Shown piece after piece: positions 40,073 through 52,900 of a stretch of DNA of 64,000 nt. Origin of the DNA: Hemibagrus wyckioides (Eukaryota; Chordata; Actinopteri; Siluriformes; Bagridae); the NCBI RefSeq assembly GCF_019097595.1, contig NC_080717.1, positions 28,642,876 through 28,706,875 on the forward strand, read 5' to 3'. Each line of letters starts with the position of its first letter. Position 1 is the stretch's first letter. The translations under genes and the position numbers were made by a program. Below the pieces are notes generated by a model. The model saw nothing but the letters and a program-made list of their open reading frames with translations. It was not told the DNA's origin and ran no database searches.

Positions 40073-41885
40073 CCGAGCAGGTGAGAAAACACTCACCACA
40101 CCACACTGCAGTATTTTTTTGCTAAATTTAGATTTACAGTCAATGCAGGTTTTTAATGTTCCTGAGATGATCTATTTCTGTCTTTAGGTTTGTGATGTAT
40201 ATTCATAATATTTAGTCAGTTTGTGAATATGACTCAGGAGACTGTAGACAGTTCCACTCTCACCTGTGAAGGTATTTTGGTTCGCATGTTGAGTTGTGGT
40301 CTAAAAATAGGAAGTGATATAAAACTGTCAGGATAACATCAGGCTTCTTTATTGTAAGTTGATAATAGGTGGTGTGTCAAATCCTCCCCCATCTGTTCAG
40401 TGTTGGATTCTTCTGGTTTTAGAGTTAGTATCACCACTGTAAATTGTCAGAGGTTTAGTATGTATTGTGGACTTGGGAGTGACGGACACAGAGACCTCGC
40501 CTCCTTCAGTGAGACTGACGGACACAGAGACCTCGCCTCCTTCAGTGAGACTGACGGACACAGAGACCTCGCCTCCTTCAGTGAGACTGACGGACACAGA
40601 GACCTCGCCTCCTTCAGTGAGACTGACGGACACAGAGACCTCGCCTCCTTCAGTGAGACTGACGGACACAGAGACCTCGCCTCCTTCAGTGAGACTGACG
40701 GACACAGAGACCTCGCCTCCTTCAGTGAGACTGACGGACACAGAGACCTCGCCTCCTTCAGTGAGACTGACGGACACAGAGACCTCGCCTCCTTCAGTGA
40801 GACTGACGGACACAGAGACCTCGCCTCCTTCAGTGAGACTGACGGACACAGAGACCTCGCCTCCTTCAGTGAGACTGACGGACACAGAGACCTCGCCTCC
40901 TTCATAGAAAATGTTAGCTACAGACATTACACTGATGAAAACAGATTAGTTTTCACCTGGAAAATAATAGAACACTTTTTGGAAGATTTTTCAACATGAC
41001 AAGTGAATCCATCACTTTACACTACTGCACTGTACTGGACTGATCATCTCTGTAACATATTTTTTTCTTTCTTCTTTTCTGCACAGATGAAGGTGAAGGA
41101 AAACTAAAAAGGAGAGGATGCTCCACAACTAAAAGACAGGAAATAAGAAGCTGAGAGGAAAAACACAAAGACGCGACGCTCAGACTGCAGCGTGTTACGG
41201 TTTGGTGCAGCCGGAGCTACAGCGTTTCCTGTTCTCTAGGCTTGCTGCACTTTAAATAGAGCTTTAATGTCCCATCCATATTTAGAGGATGTGGATGTGC
41301 TTTTGATCAACGTTTAACACAACACAGCTAGCCCTTGGATCTTAAAAGCAACACAATTCTGTTCATAAAGTCTGAAGTTGTTCTTTAGCGCTCTAACTAA
41401 AGAGTTTTATCAGTGTTGTATTTTTTTAAAGTATAGTATAATTCTAATGAAGACGAGTATAATAAGTCGATGCTTGCGGAATGTACAATCAGCAGCATGA
41501 AGGATTTTTTTTCTTTTCCTGTTTTAACATCCGTGTTCAGTAAAAAGTGTTTGGTTTTTAACCCATTTTCACGCAGTGAAGCTGTTCCCACGTCATCCGA
41601 ATCTCTTAGTGAGCGACTACATTCCACATTAACATGCACATTTACACGCTTGAGTTCCCCCGAGCTATGCGGACAGGCGTTATGTAATTTATCTTTATTG
41701 TATAGAAGAATTTATTTAGTTGCAAGTGCTGCAGGTACGACAAGCAGACGTGCACATGTGTGAGCTTTCGTGTTCGTGTATGGATGGCTGGAGGAAGTGG
41801 GAGGGGCTACGGTTTATTGGAGACGTTTCTGTGACGGTGCATCTGCGCAGTTTATTTACAGTATAAATAAATAAACACTTTGGAC
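40073..41885 (+). other. cry2: cry2 3'UTR, intron and polyadenylation region
   Basis: The last coding exon ends at 40080 (GAGCAG|GTGAGA), 8 nt after the stop, and a 3'UTR exon starts at 41087 after TTCTTTTCTGCACAG. A stop so close to the last junction would not trigger nonsense-mediated decay. AATAAA occurs at 41866-41871 and 41870-41875, followed by T-rich sequence. If the intron is retained, the 36-bp minisatellite would be part of the mRNA. Confidence 0.75.
40481..40905. repeat. 36-bp minisatellite, 12 copies, in the cry2 3'UTR intron
   Basis: The unit starts GACGGACACAGAGACCTCGC and ends TCCTTCAGTGAGACT. Copies start every 36 bp at 40481, 40517, 40553 and so on to 40877; the last stops after 29 nt. 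The copies look identical. Since 36 is a multiple of three, several frames stay open on both strands, giving long repetitive ORFs that are not evidence of genes. Confidence 0.97.
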
Positions 41886-42050
41886 ACAAATCCTTTGAGT
41901 TTTATTGTTACTCTGATTAGCTACTGTATATGTCAGGGCTAAACACTTATTTCTAGACTGATGATCATAGTTATTGAATATTAAACTCATCTATATGACA
42001 TTTATGCATGTTGTACAGTCCGTCTGTCTGAACATCTCCTCTTTATGCTA

Positions 42051-42583
42051 CACTGATCAGGCATAACATTATGACCACCTGCCTAATATTGTCTTGGTGC
42101 TGCTACAACAGTCCTGACCCGTCCTGCACTGTGTATTCTGACCCCTTTCTATCAGAACCAGCATTAACTTCTTCAGCAGTTTGATCAACAGTAGCTCGTC
42201 TGTTGGATCGGATCACACGGACCAGCCTTCTCTCCCCACGTGCACCTTGACCGCCCATGACCCTGTCTCCAGTTCACCACTGTTCCTTCCTTGGACCACT
42301 TTTGATAGATACTGACCACTGCAGACCGGGAACACCCCACAAGAGCTGCGGGTTTGGAGATGCTCTGATCCAGTGGTCTAGTCATCATTATTTGGCCCTA
42401 CTGGTCAAACTCGCTCAAATCCTTACACTTGTCCATTTTTCCTGCTTCTAACATCAACTTTGAGGACAAAATGTTGACTTGCTGCCTAATATATCCCACC
42501 CACTAACAGGGGCCATGATGAGGAGATACTCAGTCTTATTCACTTCACCGGTCACTGCTCACAGTGTTATACCTGATCGGTTT
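42051..42583 (-). mobile_element. Nonautonomous Tc1/IC-type element between cry2 and mapk8ip1
   Basis: Left end CACTGATCAGGCATAACATT after TA; the right end (TTATACCTGATCGG) is diverged. The minus strand encodes the helix-turn-helix fragment ([33 protein letters not shown]) with a frameshift soon after. It shows the 37-bp left end that the copy at 16561 lacks. Confidence 0.9.
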
Positions 42584-44440
42584 ATGCTGTCTAGTCTGAC
42601 CCATTGTGCTTATGTTTTTCCTCCACTAGAGGGCAACTCCGCGTTTCTCATGAAGCATAACCTCGCCCTTCTCTCTCACAAACCCCTACAGTATACGTTT
42701 CACTGGTTCAGGTACACACAATAAATCGTTTCCTTTGTCAGACATCACGGCTGCTTTAACATTTTCTCTCAGTCACAGAGATTCAACAGCTGCATTTATT
42801 TACATGATGTGAGGATGGAGTCGGAATGGGCGGGAATTTTATCTCATTCCTAGTTTCTTTGTATCCATAACATTGCTGCTGCATTCTGTCCTGAAGGTCA
42901 GGACTCACAATTCACAACCTCCAACTAATTAATTAATTAATTAATTAATAAATATAGAATTTTCTTGTTTCTTGACGTAAAATCAACAATACAGCATGTA
43001 TTTCTGTAGTCACATGACCCTCACTGCAGGTAATGAGACACTTTTCATGCTAATGCAGGGTCAGATGTCACATGTAGAGAAGAAGCTGTATTACACTCAT
43101 AGTAACTGTCCAGTTCTAGTTACACACACACACACACCCTGACGTTAAACACTACTCTGTATTTATTATACGTTATGTTTATTAAATGTTAACAGTCAAA
43201 ATTTGGCATTTTGTGTCCATGGGCTGACATGAAGTAAGAATTAAAACACAGGAAGTGCTGTTAATGGAAAACAATCAGTGATGCGTGTGAAAGAATACCG
43301 GAAGATTTTATTTTCTAATAACTGCACATCTTAAAGCGTTTTATTCCTCTCGCAGAAGAAGTTTCTAACATTTTAAATTAAAATGCTTTAATTGTATAGC
43401 TATTATTTAATATTGTGTCAATAATGAAGCATACTTTAATACATTTATATTTGCATTTAATGTAGTTGAATGTTCATCAAAAGAAGTTTGTGTTATTACA
43501 TATGTTATAGCATAATTAATAACACTCTTTCCTGAAGACTTTCCCATGGCTGTCTCAAAACACTGACACTGAAGACTCTTTGACTTTCTTTGTTCTTTGG
43601 ACCAGCCGCCATCTACGTCACTGTGAATTAGAAACAACAATGTTGGTATAAAATTGCAAAATTGAGAGTTCATCATCTCAAACCTTCTGACCAATCAGAA
43701 TTCACAGCACTTCAGTTCAACATGCTTCGGGCCTTTTCTTCAAAATGTGCGTTTGTGCTGAAGCAGAAACGTGTGTTCGAGCTCGTTCATGAGCTCTGTG
43801 AGATCTAATGAGGTGATAACGCCTCTAAAAGCCTCGTGCTCAGGTGGAGGTCCACATGCAGAACCATAACTACATCTACACTACATCTCTGCTTGTCTTT
43901 CTTCCTCACCTCTCTGGGGATCTTTCTAGAATTACACAGTGGATAAAGAGGCAGGTTGTGAGTTTGAGCTTCTTTGTTGAGCGTGAGAGGAATCATTATT
44001 GTAAATAAAAAATATGATAAACAATAAGCAAGATATTAAACATGGTAAAAGAGGCTGATATTAAAAAATAAATAAAAAAAGACAAGCTAATCCTGCTGTT
44101 TTCTAAAATAGTTTTTATTTAATAATAAGACTATAGAGTTTACTTATGGTGGAACAAGTTGATGAAAGAGATTTTAGGTGAGATGAATGATAGAGCTTGA
44201 TTTTTTTTGGATCTTTGTGTAAATGGCATAAATTAGATTTCCTTTAATGTGTTCCAGGTACAGGATTAAAATCTTCTCTGAGTTTAAAGCATAAATCAGT
44301 GAATCAATCAGTAATTTCATAGGCTCGGAGAGGCAGTTCTGTAGTCTGGGTGGGGCCGTGTGTTTATTTTCAGTCCTTATCAATGCCATCGATCCCACTA
44401 GTCATTTCTTTCCCTCTGCTGCTGGCCCGAGAGTCTAAAA
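42584..44440. other. Intergenic, cry2 to mapk8ip1, no gene recognised
   Basis: AT-rich. It includes a short (AATT)n near 42926-42950 and CA dinucleotides near 43120. I did not find an exon encoding the long JIP1 N-terminus here. Confidence 0.4.
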
Positions 44441-44447
44441 TGTGCAT

Positions 44448-44480
44448 TGTGGAGGAGGAGGAGGAGGAGGAGGAGGAGGA
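44448..44480. repeat. (GGA)n microsatellite
   Basis: About 11 GGA units. A (CA)n run follows at 44606-44628 and (GT)n at 44742-44758, all upstream of mapk8ip1 exon 1. Confidence 0.93.
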
Positions 44481-44800
44481 AACCTGAGCCGCATCGATCC
44501 ACACCATCAGTCAGATCAGCGGCAGGCCTTTTAAAAGAACCCTGCCTCATTCTCCGCCTCTTTCTCCATCCACTGCTGACTTTAATTGACCCTGGGAAGG
44601 ACACCCACACACACACACACACACACAAGCAGGGAGTGTCCAAGCTTCAATATGAAACTGCTTAGAAGACTGGACGCTGTGCTCTTTCTTAGTAACTTGT
44701 CTTTGCTGCTCTAGGATTCCCCAGGAACACACTAGGACCACATGTGTGTGTGTGTGTGAGTGTGTGAGTGTCATTATTGCCTGGTCTCATTCTACCCCAG

Positions 44801-44874
44801 ATGGTGCTCTGCTTGGTCATGGACTCCAGGGAGGATGGAGATGCCTGGATGGAGGAGCAGTGGGAGAAATGGTA

Positions 44875-44908
<34 letters not shown>

Positions 44909-47900
44909 GGCCTACCTTAAAAGTGTTTTTATACACTGACAAAATGTATTCCTGGAAATGTATGTACTACATACATACTATGTATGATTTCTAACAGAGC
45001 GTAGACTAGTTTTAGTCAAGTTTAGCACAAGATGCATCTCCTTTTTTTCACTGAAAGTGAAAGATTTGTGTTTAAAGTGAATGTTTAAAGGCTTTGCAGT
45101 AACATTCTGCACTTTACTGACCTCTGATCAGCTCGAAGAGAGCAGAAACAGAGCAGATTACTAGGATGAAGTTCTCACAGATCAGACGGAGGAGAAAATA
45201 GTTGGGCGACTCGCAGGGCTGCACGATACGCATGCACGATGTTGTCAGATTGTTCTACAGAAACAAGAGCGAAACAAATATTTACAGACATATTATATAT
45301 ATATATATATTTATTTTTTAGTTGCTTAATTGTGTGTTTTCATCAAAATTTCATTTTATTAGAAACTTCAATAATTGAAAGTTTGCTTGTTTTCTTTCTC
45401 CATTCGTTTAATTTGCTTAGTTATGTATTATTAATGTATTTGTATACATGTCTCTTTTATTTTTTTATTGGGAATTTATTACAGGTTTTTGCGATGCAAC
45501 AATATTCCTATTAAACGTGATTTGATTACAATCATACTTTCATTGTAAAATCTGTCACTACAAACTTTTCAGACAATTTAAAACCCACACTTCAGACTGG
45601 AGGTTAAATCTCCTATGAAGTTTTCATTTTTTTTACCCTGTAACGGAAGTGACCAGAAAGTGCTTTTCATGGTCTTGTGGAGATGTAATGCTCCTCTGCT
45701 GATGCATTGCTTTGTGAACTTGGAAAAAAATGTCTAAGTGTTAAGATGCTGCATTTTCCATTTTTGCCTTTCATGATGATGCTTGACATTATAATAAGGT
45801 GGATATGAATTGTTTGAGGTTGTGCTAAAGAAAAATGCTCCTGTTTTATCAAACGAAACGTCTGCATGAAATCTGTGCAGTGGAGAACCTAAAGAAGGTC
45901 CCACCCATGGTGTCAGTCAGTGGTTTCAGTGTCTTTGCAGTTGTGTTCCAGTTCAAAACCTACATTACTGTGAACAATAATTCGTAATCATTTATAAAAC
46001 TTTGGATATCTGAACTTTTAAAAAGAAATATATAAAAATGCAGTGTGGAATGGCAGAGTGGGAGCTGCATGTCTTTCTCAGGTCCATCTCTCTTTAAAAC
46101 AAGTCGAGTTATTCACTGTTTGTGTGATTTTTTTTTAAATAATGAAATGATAAAGATTTTTCAGTGTGTTGGTGTGTGTGTGTGATAACAGGACAAGAAT
46201 CATTGTCAGCTTGGCCTGCTCGTTGCACTAATGCATGTGAGGATATGCAGTTCTGGAGACAGCGCATCGTCCTCATTACATCACTTCCTTCTCGAGCCAA
46301 ACATGATGTTGTGATCTTATATGCTGCTTTAGGTCTCAGGATGTTTTGCTGTGCACCATGATGCACCTAGACAGTGTGTTATAAATCTGAGCGCAGATAT
46401 TGCACATAGATTTAACTTTACAGCATTTGGCAGACATCTTTATCCAGATCTGTTAGAGTTAGCTTATTTATACCCCTGAGTAGTCGATAGTGGCAGCTTG
46501 GTGGCTCTAAGATTTAAACTCATAACCTTCCAATCAGTTAGCCAACGTCTAAACCACTTCCCTACATGCTGAGGATGTAAAGTAATTCAGAGTGAAACAG
46601 TATGCAGTACTGTATAAACATCACTCATACACTATATTGCCAAAAGTTTTGGGACATCTGCCTTTACATGCACATGAATGTAATATGGAGTTGTCCCGCC
46701 CTTTGCAGCTATAACAGCTTCAACTCTTCTGGGAAGGCTTTCCACAAGGTTTAGGAGTGTGTTTATGGGAATTTTTGACCATTCCTCTAGAAGCACATTT
46801 GTGAGGTCAGGCACTGATGTTGGACGAGAAGGTCTGGCTCACAGTCTCCACTCTAATTCATCCCAAAGGTGTTCTATGGGGTTGAGGTCAGGACTCTGTG
46901 CAGGACAGTCAAGTTCCTCCACACCAAACTCACTCATCCATGTCTTTATGGACCTTGCTTTGGTCACTGGTGTGCAGTCATGTTGGAACAGGAAGGGGTC
47001 ATCCCCAAACTGTTCCCACAAAGAGCATGAAATTGTCCAAAATGTCTTGGTATGAAGCTGAAGCATTAAGAGTTCCTTTCACTGGAACTAAGGGGTCGAG
47101 CCCAACCCCTGAAAAACAACACCTGAACTCAGTGATTTGGAGGAGTGTCCCAAAACTTTTGGCAGTATAGTGTATGTGAAGATCTTCTGTTATGCAAAAA
47201 CGCCTTTAAAAATACAAAACAAAACATTTATACATTAAAGAAACTACTGAAAATATTCAAATTTTAAAAAAAAAATGTTTAGTTGTCTTGAATCATTTCA
47301 TGCTTCTCTGTAATATACACTGAACAGCCATAACATTTTGACCACCTGCCTAATGTTGTGTTGCTCCCCCTTTTGCTGCCAAAACAGCTCTGACCCGTCG
47401 AGGCCTGGACTCCACTAGATCCCTGAAGGTGTGCTGTGGGATCTGGCACCAAGATGTTAGCAGCAGATCCTTTAAGTCCTGTAAGTTGTGAGGTGGGGTC
47501 TCCATGGATCGGACTTGTTTGTCCAGAACATCCCACAGATACTGGATTGGATTGAGATCTGGGGAATTTGGAGGCGGAGTCAACACCTCAAACTGGTTGT
47601 TGTGGTCATCAAACCATTCCTGAACCATTTCTGCTTTGTGGCACGGTGCATTATCCTGCTGAAAGAGGCCACAGCCATCAGGGAATACCGTTTCCATGAA
47701 AGGGTGTAGATGGTCTGCAACAATGCTTAGGTAGGTGGTACGTGTCAAAGTAACATCCACATGGACGATAGGACCCAAGGTTTCCCAGCAGAACATTGAC
47801 CAAAGCAGGACACTGCCTCCGCCACCTCACCTTCTTCCCATAGTGCATCCTGGTGCCATGTGTTCCTGTCAGTGCTCATAATGTTATGGCTGATCAATGT

Positions 47901-48002
47901 ATCTACATGTCTGTTTAAAATCTTTCTGTACTCCATCACCATCTGGAAAAGCTGGAAAAAAACATTTGGTTGTAAGTTATATAAACCTTAAACATTGTTG
48001 TA

Positions 48003-48042
<40 letters not shown>

Positions 48043-49291
48043 GCTCACTCATGACATGAGTCTGGATGAGTATGAAGATGACGACCTGTCAGAGGTGACA
48101 GAGATCACGGATGAGAACGACAGCCTTCTGAGCCACATCGACTTCGATATTCAGGTAAAACTCACCTACAAAAATCATTCGGAGGAAAAAAGCCAAACTT
48201 TATTAATGTTACAGTAATATTAAGGTTGAAATTCAGAAACCGATGTCTCTCTTGGACAAAGAAGAAAATGCTCCATTACTGACCTATTTTAAAATTGTAC
48301 TTTCTTGTTTTCTAGCAAAGCACCGATGAACTAAAAATTGAAACTATTCACTAAACAAAATTATTTCAGTTCTTAAAACAGGCAAAAACAGGATATTAAC
48401 CCTTAATCGTCACACCATGAACATCAGCAGCAATAAACAGACTTCAAACCTTACCAAGTCAATATGGTGAAGAGGTTCCTCTAGAGCAGTGAGGTTTAAG
48501 CTGTGAGCTTTGTCTTTCTTTAGGGTGGCAGTAGAACTGTTAGGTAAAAAAATAGAACTGATTTTAAACAGAACTTTTAGGGAAAAAGGTTTCAGTTCCA
48601 GGCTGTCTTGAGTTATCTTCGTGTCAAGGTTCTCCGGTTTCATCCTGTCTTCCAAAAAACTTGCCGGTTGGTGAACTGGGAAAAACTCCCTGAGATGCTC
48701 TGAGGAAGAAACCTTGAGAGGAACCAGGCTCAGAAGGGAACCCATCCTCATTTGGGTGACACTGGACAGTGTGATTATAAATTATTATAAACACCAGAGT
48801 GTGTGATTATAAATAATGTCCTTTCTACAGTCTTTTGGAGTCATATAACCAAGAGCTCCTGAGCAGCTCATAAAATAGCGTAACATCTGAGTTTATAATA
48901 GATTTCAGTGAAGGAGATACGGCATATACACACTACCGCTCAAAAGTTTGGGATCACTCAAAAATTTTATTGTTTTCCAAGGAAACACACAAAATGAGTC
49001 TGAATAGAAAATATAGCAGGAGAACAGGACATGCTGACGTGTCAGAGTTAGAAATAATGATTTTGATGGAAATTATGAATGTTTTCTTCAAACTTTGCTT
49101 TCATCAAAAAAAAAACACCTTTTGCAGCAATTACAGCCTGGACATTCTAGCGGTCAATTTTTCTAGATAATCTGATTAGATTTCACCCCATGCTTCCTGG
49201 AGCATCTCCCACAAGATGGATTGGCTGATGGAGTCTTCCTCTGTAGCTGAAATCAAACTGAAATATGCAAGTGATCCCAAACTTTTGAGCA

Positions 49292-49331
<40 letters not shown>

Positions 49332-49880
49332 TGAATAAGTTGAATTATGTTTTAAAAATACACAACACATGCTACAATTCAAAAATAAATGTCCAAGACA
49401 AGGAAATCTATATTCTTGCTGTTTATTTAGAACAGCATCAGCTATGTGCTTAGAGTTGTTCTCTATAGCTTGTATTCTGGATTGTTGAAGAGAAGATGTT
49501 TATTTTCGGGAGAAAGTGAGGCGTGGAAATGCATCAGATCTAGAGAGGGGTTGTGCCAAAGAAAGATCTATATTCAGTTGAATGCTATTGACGTCCCATC
49601 ATGGCGTCATCAGCTGTAATCAATATCTCTCCCTGCCATGTGTCACTGTGATGACTGGTGATGGCGATGATGATGATGAAAACATCAGCCGTGAATGGAG
49701 TTCAATTCAATTTATAAGCGAAGCTTAATATACAGCACATGTACTCTACAGGTATGCTTAGAAGAGTAGTAAGAAGAAAAATACATCCTTCTATCCATTT
49801 TTTGCTGCATATCCTATACAGGGTTGTGGGAAACCTGGAGTCTATGGATGGAGTGACGATCCATCATGTGACACAACTGT

Positions 49881-49921
<41 letters not shown>

Positions 49922-52900
49922 TTCACACACTGCAGACAATATTTGAGATGTCAATCAGGGTAATAAACATGTCTTTGGACTGGGGGAGGAAACCCAGAGG
50001 AAACCCCTAAAGCACAGGGACAACATGCAAACTCCATAGACATAGGGAAAAGGCAGAAATCAAGCCCCTCATCATCATCATCATCATTGTATACTTTTTT
50101 TTATATAGCATTATAAACACATGGTACTCTCAAGCGGGAATTCTTTAATAAATGAACAATTTACTTTTATTTATTTGCCCACCAACATTGTTCCCAGTGA
50201 TGGCTTCATTTCTTTAGCAGGTTTCATTTCATTTCTAAAGTGGCTTGGTCAAACTCTGCTGCCCAGTTCAATAAACCAGATTTCTACAAATATTTTGAGT
50301 CAAGGTGAAAAAAAGAAAAGAAATAAGAATAGATGAAGGATGTGGCAAGAAAACGTGACATGCTGCTTAAAAGGTCAGCTTTTCAATTCTGAGAAATATT
50401 TCAGATTTGATTTTTTTCCCATCTTGATATGAGGATATGGAGGGACAGATGGATGAACAGAGAAAGAGAGACAAAAATGTGAACAGACAGACTGATGGTT
50501 TGACTAGCAGGCTAGAAGGCGAGGAGGACAGGCAAGTACATGGATAGATAGAGAGACAGACAGACATGTGAGTTCGTATGTGAATGCAAAGACAGACAAA
50601 ATATTAGAGAGATAGTTGAAAAGGCAAAAACATGAAGGCTGAAGGACAAAAGAAAGAGGCAAACCAACATTTGGACAGAAAGACAGAGAGATAGAAGGAC
50701 AGACACAGTCAGACAAATAAACAAGCACGGACATACAAAGCAATAGACAGATGGACAAAAACAAGACAGGCTGAGAGATATATTAAGGGAAAGACAGAAG
50801 AAAGATGGAAAGAAGACAAAGACAAAAAGGGGCAGATGATTATATGTGAAGCCAGAGAGACAAATAGACAGAAGTATAGAGGGCTGCTAGACAGACAGAT
50901 TTATGCATGGAGATGTAGATCAACAGAAAGACGATGGATGGATGGGCAAGCAGATAGATGGACAGGTGAACAGACAAAGATATAAATGGTTGGGTGAACA
51001 GATGGATAAAGAGACATAGATGGACAGACAGGCAGACAAAAAAGACAGATAGACTGATATGTTGGACAAAACACACTATCAGACCAACTGATAGAAGGTC
51101 AGAAGGAACAGAAGGACAAACTGATAGCTAACTGGACATAGAGACTGGTATAGTTCACAGACAGGCAGAGGGATATGAGGATAGATGGACAGACAATTGA
51201 ATAAACTTCCTTTTACTGATGAATGCAATCAGCTATGACATCATCACATCACACACTGTACAATTTGGTGGGGAAAATGGAGCAGGTGATGGGGCAGGTG
51301 GGATTTTATAAAAAATGTATTTAGCTACAATATCTCACACATCGCATAATTACAGCATCACACTAATGGCACTTTTATAAACTTTATGAAGTTGCATGTC
51401 AGCGTGTTTTATTGAGCTTTACCGAGCTGAAAGAGAAGCTCTCAGTGAGCGGAGCTTCATATTCTGCTGTCCCCTGCAGAGAAAATGGTTTTGTGGGTCA
51501 TCTGATTCTCCTTGGAGGAGCTTGCCGGTTTCCGGCTTCCTGTCTGGGTGAATGCAGAGCCGGTCCTCCTCTCAGCCGAGTGTGTGAGGAGAAGCGGCTG
51601 TGGCAGATGTGCTGTTTTCAGAGAGAGCCAAAGCCAATTATCAGCTTTAATCGCAGGCGTTAATGCGGGGAGTTGAGCTCAGAGCCAGACGGATGGGACA
51701 AGGCTCAAAACGTCAGAGAATTCAAAAACATGCACATTTAGCATTATAGCATTGCACAAATACATAACTGTTTCACTTTTCTTTTATATTTACCAGAAAA
51801 AAGCTAGGTATTTATGCAGTATTATACTAAATAGTTTTTTTTTTTGTTTTTTGTTTTTTGTTTGTTGCAGCTTTTGTCAATTTTTTTAATGCATTTTGCA
51901 GAGTTTTTTGTTGTTGTTGTTGTTGTTTTCTCTTCCTTTCTATAAACTGCTTGAATTGGCAAAATTGCAAGCACAAGATTCGTCTTCTAAACTCTTTTAA
52001 ACTCCTTGGCTGAATGCATGATGTGATGATGTCAAGAGATGCGATGGTGCCCAAATCTGTGCTAAATTTTAACATTTCCAAAGCTAGCATTGATTTTGTG
52101 TTTATTTCTGCACAAAATCACAAAATCCTGAAGACACTGCTATATGCGCTAAAACATTATAAATAATATTTAATTTTACTTTATTTTATTCCATTTTATT
52201 TTATTCCATTTTATTTTATTTAATTTTATTCCATTTTATTTTATTTTATATTACTTTATTCCATTTTATTGTATTTTATTTAATTTTATTTAATTTTATT
52301 TATTATCTCCAGTGCTGTTGAAGTCTCAGATCTGATTGGTCAGAAGATGTTGGTTAATTTTCTAGAACAGCAGCTCTGGCAGTAGATCTAGCTGTAGTTC
52401 AGATCCCAGGTTTATATTAATTTTATGTCTTTATCGTTTCTATGGTAACGACGTATTGACTGACATTTTATCTGCAGGGATTGATCTTGTTTTGTGGATG
52501 ATTTTCACAACATTAAAAGTCATATTTTATTAAATTGAAGGCTCTAATCTTCGGTGTGACAGCAGTAACAGTAACTCTGCTTCACTCTGAGGTGCATCAT
52601 ACAAACACACCTCCAAGTATTTTATTTCTTGCATATTTCATACTTATAACAATAATCAATAGTTTATATTCTATATCATATTATGATTCTATAACTAGCT
52701 ACTGTACCTCAGCTAATGTGTCTACATGTAACGAGTTTTTAATGTGTTTTCACTGAAAGATCAGCTATAAATTAAATATGAGGATGTCTTACTCCTTCAA
52801 TATTCCCTGCACACATTAAAGTGCATTATTATTATTGCTATTCTCTACTATCCAGGGTGCATCACTTGGACACCAACCCTAAAAATGCATTGTGGGATTT

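Noticed and set aside
40397..40999. Four long ORFs (146-199 codons) across the 36-bp array on both strands
   Set aside because: They exist because the repeat unit is a multiple of three with no stop in those frames. The region is an intron bounded by good splice sites.
50367..51076. Several Cys/Leu/Ser-rich minus-strand ORFs resembling membrane proteins
   Set aside because: The whole stretch is a degenerate GACA/GATA purine tract; the composition alone gives hydrophobic-looking frames.
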